This document shows, piece after piece, positions 5,586-13,800 of a stretch of 20,231 nt of DNA (the stretch's first letter is position 1; each line of letters starts with the position of its first letter). Below the pieces are notes generated by a model. That model made no database searches and had not been told where the DNA came from. It was given only the letters and a program-made list of their open reading frames with translations. The stretch is from NCBI GenBank assembly GCA_016929465.1, contig JAFGIT010000112.1, positions 1-20,231 of the forward strand, in the 5' to 3' direction. The position numbers and the translations under genes are program-made. Source of the stretch: Candidatus Coatesiibacteriota bacterium (lineage in GTDB: Bacteria > B130-G9).

Positions 5586-8267
5586 ATGATCGGAATAAAG
5601 AAAGCAACTGGGTTGGCCCTATTGATGGCGTGCCTATGCCTCCTGGCAGCCGGTGGAAAGGCCGAGGTGAAAGCGCTCGTAGCCGTCCCGCCGGATGCAG
5701 TTCAGGAGGCCCTGACCTTGGGAGCTGGAACCATCGAGATGGGAGAATCTCGCTTCGATTCATGGCCGACGCTAATTGTGACTGGGCGAGGCCTATCTCG
5801 CCTCGCGGAATCCGGACTAGACCACCTTGTCATAGACGGTGATTTCACCAGGAATCTGCGTGCACTCGATTCGGACATGGGGGATTACAGCACCTTCGAG
5901 GAAATGACCACTGAGCTGGAGCGTCTCGAAGCCGAGTACTCCGGGCTCTTGTCTCTCCGTTCAATCGGACAAAGCATTGAGGGCCGGGATATTCTAATGG
6001 CGGTCGTGTCGGGCGCGCAGGGCGAGGACGCGGTTGGCGGCACATGCCTCCTGGTGGGATTGCACCATGCGAGGGAGATCATAACCTCCGAAGTCGTATT
6101 GCATGTCCTGCGTTATTTGCTCGAGAGCTACGGGAGCGATCCGGAGATGACCTATCTGCTAGATCACCGACAGGTCTTTCTTGTGCCCATGTTGAATCCG
6201 GATGGTCATTTGCGTGTCGAGGAAGGGCACGACTGGCGCAAGAACACTCGTGACAACGGCGACGGGACCTTCGGTGTTGACCTGAATAGAAACTACAGCT
6301 ACCAGTGGGGATATGACGACGTAGGCTCGTCCCCTGAGACTTCTTCCGAGACCTATCGCGGTCCGGAGGCTTTCTCGGAGCCCGAGACGCAAGCGATTAG
6401 GGACCTGCGGCTAAATACGCCGTACGACGTGTCGCTCTCCTTTCACAGCTTCGGCAATATAATCTTCTATCCCTGGTCGTATAGCGACCTATTCTCCCCC
6501 GACCATGCCCTGCAATCGAGGCTCGCGAGCATAATCTCCGCTGAAGGCGGCTACAACTATGGCAATACAGCACATCTCGAGTATTACCCGGCGAATGGCG
6601 AGTTCGACGATTGGAACTACGCGGGGCTCGGCTATGAGCAGGCCGTATTCGGAATGACTGTCGAGGTCGGGGACACTTATTATGAGGATGAGGATAGTGT
6701 CGAGGAGCTCTGCGAGGAGAACCTCAATAGCTGCATACAGGCGATCCGCGCGTCCGGGTCCTGGTTGAACATCGATCAATTCAGGATCGTCGAATCGGAG
6801 GCGGACGGCGTCCTAAGAGAGGGCGAGACCTTCTGCCTGGAGCTCGATGTGCAATCGCTATCGCCATTCGAATTGAGAAAGATCACGATCTCTTGCAGCA
6901 CCGCATCCCCGCTCCTATCGATAACGAAGCCCGTAATCAGGATAGAATACCTCGACCCATTGGCAAAGCTCGTATCATCTGACTGCTCGTTCGATCTGAT
7001 TGCTCTTTATGGCGAGGAATTACCGCAAATAGTCTCCTTCACTGTCGATGTCGAGACGACTGGTTTCCAACGCCAAATCGAATTGAAGGTGCCGGTCGGC
7101 GCAACCCGGGACGAGGAGGTCATCAGCTGGGATTTCGAGGATGATGATGACTTCGACACGTTTGGCTTCTGGCAAAGTGGCGCCCCGTCGGGAGGGGGTG
7201 GCTTATACAACGGCAATCCTGGTCCGACTCTGGCCTATTCAGGTGAGAAGGTCTATGGGACCTTATTGCATGGGGATGTTTCGGGCCCGGATGGGCGCTT
7301 CATCCTTACGTCGCCTGAGTTTTCCTGCGAGGGGTTCTCGTGCACCAGGCTCTTTTTCCAGAGATGGATGAATATCGGAGACTGGGATGACTACCGGGCC
7401 TCGGTCTGTGTCTTTGCAGGCGGGCGATGGCACGGCGTCTGGCAGAGCTTTAACGAGACGACCGATTCTGAATGGACTGAGCAATCGCTCGATATATCGA
7501 GGTGGGCGGACGGTCGTGACAAGGTGCGCGTTCGGATATCACTTCAGGCAAATAGTCGGGAGAGGTATAGCGGACTCTATCTCGATGACATGAGAGTATC
7601 CGGGTCCAGCCTTCTCCCACGGTCATACTCCGACAGGGTTGTCGTTCCTCTGTTGCTCTATATGCCTGACGGGGCGTTGGATACGGTGGTCGTCGTTCAG
7701 AACAGGCGGGAGAGCATGCGGCAGGTGCAGTTTGAATTCAGGAATCAGGATGGTTCTGTGAGAGAATCCTCGGACGTCATCGCCCCAAGGGGATTCTCGA
7801 CCATCTCTGCGAGCGCCGAAGCAGGTGAGGGCTTCTCGTGCGCAAATATCCGTATGGACGATGTCGATGATCTGAATATATCGGCCTTTATGGTTGACCT
7901 AAACTCATCCGCCTTATATCCGATTGATATTATACCAGAGGACACGATTGAGGTCGATCTGCACGTTTATTCCGTGGATGGCTATGGGGGGACAGATTCA
8001 TTCTTGCTGATTTCGAACAACTCGACTGACAGAGACGTGTTGAGCCTCAACATATCTGCATCAGGGGCTCATGGGTCGGTGATTGGCTCATTTGCGGATT
8101 CGCTTTCCGGAGATGAGATCAGATTGCTGCCGCTCGGCGGTTACCTGGGCCCGGGACTTGGCACGGTGAAAGTCACCTCCGACAAATTGGGGCTTGCCGT
8201 TTGTGGAATAATGACCCTTTCGAATGGAAGAGAGCTTCAGCTAATGAGGACGTTCTGTAGGAACTGA
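5586..8267 (+). CDS. Secreted M14-family zinc carboxypeptidase with lectin-like and repeat modules
   Basis: This encodes an 893-residue protein. I chose ATG 5586 because a signal peptide (residues 1 to about 26, Lys-Lys then a Leu/Ala core) starts there. An ATG at 5505 overlaps the upstream stop but would add 27 charged residues before the signal; AAGGAG lies rather far off, 13 nt away. The catalytic domain spans about 100-390 and is complete: His161-x-x-Glu164 and His287 as zinc ligands, Trp-Arg218-Lys-Asn, Leu-Asn234-Arg235-Asn for substrate carboxylate binding, and Glu360 in Thr-Val-Glu-Val-Gly-Asp as catalytic Glu. Residues about 395-505 look Ig/CARDB-like. Residues about 512-673 resemble a jelly-roll, MAM-like fold ending Leu-Tyr-Leu-Asp-Asp-Met-Arg-Val. 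The C-terminus (686-885) holds two copies of a module also seen in the C39-like protease. It likely removes C-terminal residues outside the cytoplasm. The next gene begins 1 nt after its stop. Confidence 0.9.
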   Translation: MIGIKKATGLALLMACLCLLAAGGKAEVKALVAVPPDAVQEALTLGAGTIEMGESRFDSWPTLIVTGRGLSRLAESGLDHLVIDGDFTRNLRALDSDMGDYSTFEEMTTELERLEAEYSGLLSLRSIGQSIEGRDILMAVVSGAQGEDAVGGTCLLVGLHHAREIITSEVVLHVLRYLLESYGSDPEMTYLLDHRQVFLVPMLNPDGHLRVEEGHDWRKNTRDNGDGTFGVDLNRNYSYQWGYDDVGSSPETSSETYRGPEAFSEPETQAIRDLRLNTPYDVSLSFHSFGNIIFYPWSYSDLFSPDHALQSRLASIISAEGGYNYGNTAHLEYYPANGEFDDWNYAGLGYEQAVFGMTVEVGDTYYEDEDSVEELCEENLNSCIQAIRASGSWLNIDQFRIVESEADGVLREGETFCLELDVQSLSPFELRKITISCSTASPLLSITKPVIRIEYLDPLAKLVSSDCSFDLIALYGEELPQIVSFTVDVETTGFQRQIELKVPVGATRDEEVISWDFEDDDDFDTFGFWQSGAPSGGGGLYNGNPGPTLAYSGEKVYGTLLHGDVSGPDGRFILTSPEFSCEGFSCTRLFFQRWMNIGDWDDYRASVCVFAGGRWHGVWQSFNETTDSEWTEQSLDISRWADGRDKVRVRISLQANSRERYSGLYLDDMRVSGSSLLPRSYSDRVVVPLLLYMPDGALDTVVVVQNRRESMRQVQFEFRNQDGSVRESSDVIAPRGFSTISASAEAGEGFSCANIRMDDVDDLNISAFMVDLNSSALYPIDIIPEDTIEVDLHVYSVDGYGGTDSFLLISNNSTDRDVLSLNISASGAHGSVIGSFADSLSGDEIRLLPLGGYLGPGLGTVKVTSDKLGLAVCGIMTLSNGRELQLMRTFCRN
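7641..8240 (+). repeat. Two C-terminal beta-rich modules in the M14 protease
   Basis: Residues about 686-785 and 790-885 share a pattern: a short hydrophobic opening (Val-Pro-Leu-Leu-Leu or Leu-His-Val-Tyr), Asp-Thr/Asp-Ser followed by four hydrophobic residues and a polar Asn, a strand with Phe or Leu, a turn with Gly, a Pro-x-Gly region, and a closing strand ending Ile-Ser-Ala-Phe or Val-Cys-Gly-Ile. The same pattern recurs at the end of the protein encoded at 10868-15505. The match is by eye. Confidence 0.5.
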
Positions 8268-8268
8268 T

Positions 8269-10188
8269 ATGACGGAATATGAGCTTGTCTTGCAGGACTG
8301 CAAGGATGATATCCTCCGTTTCGATTTGACCGAGGGCTCATTCATCCTCGGTAGGGGCAGCGGAGTGGACATCCGAATCCAGGAGCCGAGCGTCTCCCGA
8401 CAGCATGCGATGATCAGCAACGAAGGCGGCGTAATCCTCATTCGAGACCTCGGCAGCAGGAATGGCACATACGTCAATGGCGAGCCCGTCATGAAAAAGG
8501 AACTTACCGCCGAAGACCTTGTCACCCTCGGCACTCAGTCGCTGAGATTGCTCAAAAAGGCCGATCAAGCATTAGAGGAGAGCGAAAATGTCACCCCCAT
8601 GCTCTCATCGCAAGTATATGCGGTTCCTCCGCAGAAGCTCATCTCTCAATTGGAGGCAGCTGACCTCTTCTCCATAGATGACCTTCTGGGGGGCAAGAAC
8701 GACCCTAAGGTCGAGGCCATCAAAGAGCAATACGAGGCGATAAGGTCCCTCTATACGATATCCAACATACTTGCCTCGGACGCCGATATCGCGGTCAAAT
8801 TACAGGCCGCCCTCGACGATGTCGTGCAGCAAGTCGGGGGAGAGTGCGGATATGTGCTCTTGGTCGATGAGAAGACCAAGAGGCTGGTTCCGCTCTACAG
8901 CTGCTCCCTCGTCCCGGGAAAGGCGACAATCAGCAGGTCGCTTGCAGAGACGGTGGTCAAGAAGCAAATCTCCATTCTCACAGATGACGCAATGGCTGAC
9001 TCCCGTTTCTCCTCGTCCGAGAGCGTGAGCAATCTCCGCATTCACTCTGCTCTCGCTGTCCCAATCTGGACGGACGAATCTCTATTGGGTGTTCTCTATG
9101 TCTCTCACCATCACAAGGTGGCTTGGTTTGACAAGAGGCATCTATCATACGCGAGCTCTGTAGGCAAACAGATGGGGATGGCTATCAAGCGGGACGCCGG
9201 ACTCCGCAGGAATCAATCACTCGTCAAGTATCTGAGCAACATCAGAAAGGTGCTGGAGCACAAAATACATGAGAACGAGGCCCATGCGAAGCAAGACCTA
9301 GCAAGGCAGAGACAGATAGTCCATAGGTTGCTCAATTCCGAGAGCATCCCCAATTGGGGGGTATTCGCAAGGGCAATCGCTCGCCAGATAGATAAGCCAA
9401 TCGCGGTGTTGATGCCGAGGCTCCGCTTCATAGCCAAATACAGCGAGTCTCTCGAGCAGATTTGCGAGAACTACCAGGCTGCCGCCCAGCGGGGAGACGA
9501 CAATTCTGGAAGAGCAACTAAGAGCGACTTCCACGAATTGGTCAGGAAGATTCGAGAGACCCTTCTTGTTTGTCAGGCCGAGATAAAGGAGATACAGCAG
9601 ACGGTCGCCCATCTCGGGCTTTTCGATACTGAAGGGCACTCGGCGGGTCAAAAGGTGGACCTGAATGAGAGTGTCGAACGTTTGCTGAAGCTCTTGACTG
9701 CGGAATTCCAGCAGAACTCCATCGAGGTCGTGCGAGACCTTGCCCAGGCTTCGATGAAGGTGAATTGCAGCCCGATAGACTTTGAGTTGGCACTGTTCGC
9801 TATGATTCTCAACGGCGTGGAATCGCTTCTGCAGAAGCCGTTGACCGGAGGCTTCAAAAGAGCGATAAGAGTTGCGACGCAAAGAGATGGCGATTATGCT
9901 GTTTTGACCGTATCCGATAACGGAGTCGGGATCTCGGGTGACGCCCGAAATGAAGTATTCGAAGTGTTTCATACTACGAAAGAGAACACCAATGGCGTCG
10001 GATTAGGCCTGGCGAGGGCGAAGTCACTCGCGCAGAAAGAGGGTGGACACATCGCGTGCGACACGGTCGAAGGCTACAACGCCTCGATTCGGATCACGTT
10101 GCCGATGTCTGTCATGGAAGACGGGTCCGATACCAGGACCTTCACGCGCAGCGCTCTCAATTCGGGAGCAAAGCCGAGGCGTGAATAG
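8269..10188 (+). CDS. FHA-GAF-histidine-kinase-like protein lacking the phospho-accepting His
   Basis: This encodes a 639-residue cytoplasmic signalling protein. AGGA (8259-8262) precedes ATG 8269, which lies 1 nt after the previous stop. The FHA domain (about 5-95) has Gly28-Arg29, Ser41-x-Ser43-Arg44-x-x-His46 and Ser63-Arg-Asn-Gly66, the phosphothreonine-binding set. A GAF domain spans about 160-310, followed by a charged, coiled-coil-like helix (about 310-355). The dimerisation region Gly364-Val-Phe-Ala onward fits the usual Ala-His-Glu-Ile-Asn-Asn-Pro-Leu box but reads Ala-Arg372-Gln-Ile-Asp-Lys-Pro-Ile. The HATPase domain (about 460-612) keeps the N-box Asn515, Asp550-Asn-Gly-Val-Gly-Ile, the Phe-His-Thr-Thr-Lys segment and Gly576-Val-Gly-Leu-Gly-Leu. 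It may be an ATP-binding scaffold, a partner of another kinase, or use another acceptor. It is co-transcribed with the channel and protease genes, with no response regulator nearby. Confidence 0.9.
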   Translation: MTEYELVLQDCKDDILRFDLTEGSFILGRGSGVDIRIQEPSVSRQHAMISNEGGVILIRDLGSRNGTYVNGEPVMKKELTAEDLVTLGTQSLRLLKKADQALEESENVTPMLSSQVYAVPPQKLISQLEAADLFSIDDLLGGKNDPKVEAIKEQYEAIRSLYTISNILASDADIAVKLQAALDDVVQQVGGECGYVLLVDEKTKRLVPLYSCSLVPGKATISRSLAETVVKKQISILTDDAMADSRFSSSESVSNLRIHSALAVPIWTDESLLGVLYVSHHHKVAWFDKRHLSYASSVGKQMGMAIKRDAGLRRNQSLVKYLSNIRKVLEHKIHENEAHAKQDLARQRQIVHRLLNSESIPNWGVFARAIARQIDKPIAVLMPRLRFIAKYSESLEQICENYQAAAQRGDDNSGRATKSDFHELVRKIRETLLVCQAEIKEIQQTVAHLGLFDTEGHSAGQKVDLNESVERLLKLLTAEFQQNSIEVVRDLAQASMKVNCSPIDFELALFAMILNGVESLLQKPLTGGFKRAIRVATQRDGDYAVLTVSDNGVGISGDARNEVFEVFHTTKENTNGVGLGLARAKSLAQKEGGHIACDTVEGYNASIRITLPMSVMEDGSDTRTFTRSALNSGAKPRRE

Positions 10189-10221
10189 TCCCTTTCGGCA
10201 CACGACGCAAGGAGCAGAACG

Positions 10222-10248
10222 ATGCAATACTTGAATGAGGACGGATGA
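10222..10248 (+). CDS. Possible 8-residue leader peptide before the NUDIX gene
   Basis: AAGGAG (10209-10214) sits about 7 nt before ATG 10222, an optimal distance. The frame encodes Met-Gln-Tyr-Leu-Asn-Glu-Asp-Gly and ends at TGA 10246-10248, directly abutting the NUDIX ATG at 10249. The NUDIX ribosome site (GAGGA, 10237-10241) lies inside this mini-frame. It could couple translation of the two, or it could be chance. No codon-bias test is possible at this length. Confidence 0.3.
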   Translation: MQYLNEDG

Positions 10249-10737
10249 ATGAGCGATGGCGAAGAGGCCGGGCCGAGCAGGATTCCGGTTGCGATAGCTG
10301 CCCATTTGACGGCTTTGGAGAAGGCCATTAATGAGCAGATGCGGTACAGGAATCCCATACCAACCGTTGATATTATCATCGAGGTGGAGGGCAAGGGCAT
10401 CGTCCTGATCGAGCGCAAGAATCCACCCTATGGTTGGGCGATCCCGGGTGGTTACGTTGACTACGGAGAGAGCATGGAGCAGTGTGCGATTCGCGAGGCG
10501 AAGGAGGAAACCTCCCTCGACGTTGAACTCCTACGCCAATATCACACCTACTCCGCTCCCGAGCGTGACAATCGCCATCACTCGATAACGACCGTGTTTA
10601 TCGCAAGTGCATCCGGAGTGCCTAAAGGTCGAGATGATGCTATTAGAGCGGATTTGTTCACCGAGGATAATCTGCCGGAAGAGATCGCATTCGACCATAG
10701 ACAGATACTAAGGGATTATTTCGACGGCCGTTACTGA
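10249..10737 (+). CDS. NUDIX hydrolase (ADP-ribose pyrophosphatase-like)
   Basis: This encodes a 162-residue cytoplasmic enzyme starting at ATG 10249, with GAGGA 7 nt upstream. The NUDIX box lies at Gly68-x5-Glu74-x7-Arg82-Glu83-Ala84-x-Glu86-Glu87. The Gly that normally comes two residues later is Ser89. Before the box, Val-Leu-Ile-Glu-Arg-Lys-Asn-Pro-Pro and [12 protein letters not shown] are typical of NUDIX enzymes related to ADP-ribose pyrophosphatases. By family, it splits a nucleoside diphosphate linked to another group, using Mg2+ at the Glu residues. The exact substrate cannot be set from sequence. About 35 residues precede the fold and look helical. It is the last gene of the mscS-led run, 60 nt after the kinase-like gene, and may clear nucleotide by-products or a signal nucleotide. 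Confidence 0.88.
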   Translation: MSDGEEAGPSRIPVAIAAHLTALEKAINEQMRYRNPIPTVDIIIEVEGKGIVLIERKNPPYGWAIPGGYVDYGESMEQCAIREAKEETSLDVELLRQYHTYSAPERDNRHHSITTVFIASASGVPKGRDDAIRADLFTEDNLPEEIAFDHRQILRDYFDGRY

Positions 10738-10774
10738 TTCGTCAATAGATGAGGGATTTTCTCGGCAGATTCGC

Positions 10775-10867
10775 TTGACAACGCTGTCGGCGCATAGTTA
10801 TATTATTATGTAATTCCATGGATTGTTAGGGTTTAACTTCGGCGTATTGTCTAAGGAGGATACCTGT
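10775..10867 (+). promoter_or_regulatory. Sigma70-type promoter and leader of the C39-like protease gene
   Basis: A perfect TTGACA (10775-10780) lies 18 nt before TATATT (10799-10804), so transcription should start near 10811. A 57-nt AT-rich leader follows, with AAGGAGG at 10853-10859, 8 nt before ATG 10868. This is the clearest vegetative promoter in the window. No clear terminator for the upstream operon was seen in 10738-10774, so read-through is possible. Confidence 0.7.
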
Positions 10868-13800
10868 ATGGCCAGCCTATCGAGGAATTCGGGGGCAAGA
10901 TCACTGCCCCGGTTAATTCTTTTTTCCGCTTTGTTGCTTATCATTATCTCCAGCTTCTCGTTTGCTGACATTCTAACTCCCGAGAAGCTCGAGAAATCAA
11001 TCGCTTACTGCCGAGCTTTGACCGCCGGGTCCTATCCCGAGTGGCAGGGAGCGGAATTCACGAAGAATGTCACCTACTACGACATGGATGGCGTCCCGAT
11101 GGCTTACGAATATGTGGTCAGAAAGGACAACATCTATTTGGGCTTTATAACTTTGGGCGCACGGGATGAATTTTACCCATTTTTCGAGTATGGGGATACG
11201 CTTCCGCCATCCAGCAAGCTCGCAGGTGCTCTTGATGCGGCGAGGGAACAGGGATGTACGCCCGAGGAAACACAATTTGTGTTCTTGCCTCCGTTCGACT
11301 ACATGGTCAGCATAAAGCCTGAGGGCGTGGCTGCTCCCGATGTCTCGAGCGATCTGCTTGTTCATCTGGACAGCGCCGAGGTCTGCCCGATGTCTGATGT
11401 CTCTGCCAGACTTAAGAAATTCACGACGTTCTCACCGGAGTATTTGGACAAGGTAAAGGGCTTCTGGCGTCAATATGTTCTATCCTCGAAAGACCTTCCC
11501 TCGGTAAAGCAGGGCGCAGACGTCTATGTGGCGAAATTGATCAATACCGAGGCCAGGAATTACGAATACACCTGGTATAAGGGTTGCGGTCCGACCTCAA
11601 TCGCCATGATGCTCTCTTATTACGGAGGAGCGTGGGGATATAGGAACTTCTGGTACGATGGTCCCGAGGCCTTCGATTGGTGCAGTTACGTGGGCGCGAA
11701 TGGATGTTATACGATTAGGGATCTCCATGACAAGATAGTCGAAATGGCCCAGAATATTGGCGATGGGCTTGGCCATCCAGAACCTGATCTCGGAGGGCCT
11801 GGTTACGACGGCTGCATTCTCGACTTCTATGGGATTTATCCGGATACGGCCCAAATGACGATCGAGGCTGTCGCGGGCTTTTATTCTTATATCTTTACTA
11901 CAGACACGCTCTGGCATAATGGTGCGGGCGTTTCTCAGGGTATCATAACGGCCCTGCAGGCACAGATCGATACGAATCATCCCGTCTATTTCTCGGTTGC
12001 TTCATATACATCTTCGCCGCCCGATACACCAGGAAGCTGGGGCACACATGCGGTGCTGGGGGTCGGATACAACTACTCCGGCGGACTGCACTCCGTCATC
12101 TATCACACGACCTGGGGGCAAGGCAAGAGAATCGCGGCAATGGAGCATTTCTCGGATTGGGGGATCATCACGGCCGCGCCTCTTGGTTTCAGCAACACTT
12201 CTCCTGACCTGACAGAGCCATCGGTTGCTCCTCTTTCAGGGCCCCCCAATACGGAATTCACGTTCTCGATCCATTATTATGACCGCGACGAGGCAAACTT
12301 CTACGTGGACGACACACCCGATTTCGAGCCATTCCTTGCAGGCGATGATAACGGCGGCAACTGGGCCGAGGGGTCGCAGCAGCGAGACTATAAGGGTGAT
12401 TTGATAGCCAATAACGGTCTGATCGATTATGAGGCCTGGAACGACACTGGCGATCACTGCTCGGACGACACCTGGTACTCAAATCCGTCGTCTGATCCCT
12501 GGCCTGATCCTACTGATTGGTATTCCTCTCAATACACACCATATAATCCGAAGGACGGGGATAGCTTCATCGACCTCAACAGCAATCTTCTCTGGGAAGC
12601 TGAACGCTTTGACGATGTGAACTGCAATGGAATCTGGGACGGTGATAATGGCCCCTATGAGGCGTGGGTTGTTGTCGATGAAGTCCAGTATCCGATGCTG
12701 ATGGTTGGCGACCCTGCGACCGACAAGCGCTCCGACTGCTACTATGATGCGAAGATTCACCTTGGCTCAGGCGTTCATGAGTATTACTTTTACTTCAAGG
12801 ATGGCAACGGCGGCACAGCAAGGCTCCCAGCGCGTGGTGATGTCTATAAAAATGTCAGGGTAGGCGAGCAATATAATGCTGCCCCCATTCTGACCGACGC
12901 CGGAGTTACCCCGACAACCGGCTCGCGTATTTCGCTGTTCACCTATTCCGTTCATTACGAGGATACAGATGGTGATGCGCCAGGGAATCCCTTTGTCTTC
13001 ATCGATGACGTGCCGTATCAGATGTGGCTCACAACGGGTACCGCCGATAACGGTGTATATAAGTATGAGACCTTCCTTGCCGAGGCCGATCACGAATACT
13101 ACTTCCTATTTGATGACATCTATGGAAAGGCTACTCGCTGGCCGTCCGCAGGCTGCATAGACGGCCCAATCGTGCTCGGCGGCGGGCAGGTGCCAATGCT
13201 CTCTGACGGCCTCGTATCACCGAGATATCCGCTCTTCGAGACTCTCGTCACATATACAGTCAGATATACGAGCCCCCACGACTACATGCCGATCAACAGC
13301 ACAGTTGTAATCGACGGGTCAGCGTTTGAGATGACCTTCCTGGAAGGCGTCACCAATGCGGGCGTGCCGACGACTGTGCCCGGTTTGGCGGACTTCGAGA
13401 ATGGGGCCACCTATTTCTTCTCGACAACGGATCTCTCCCTGGGAAGCCACAACTACTACTTCTCTTTCATAGATGAAGCCGGCGGTTCTGGCCGTCTGCC
13501 CACCAAGGGCGTTATCTCGGGTCCTGACGTCTCTGGGACGAATACCCCGCCTGTGCTGAGCCAGGGAATGGTTGATCCGGCTTCTGGGACGACGTTGACC
13601 GAGTTCATGTTCACCGCAAGATACTCCGACATAAACTTCAATCCTGCACGGGATGTCATTCTCTATCTGGACGGCACGGCCTATGACATGAGCTTCCAGT
13701 CTGGGACCCCCGAGAACGGGATATATGGGGTGCCCGTAACCGGGCTATCGGATGGGCTTCACTCATATTACTTCTACGCCTGGGATAGCCAGGGGGCCGG

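Noticed and set aside
9298-9972. Open frame of 224 codons on the minus strand inside the FHA-GAF kinase-like gene
   Set aside because: It lies opposite conserved kinase motifs, has no ribosome site and shows no recognisable family.
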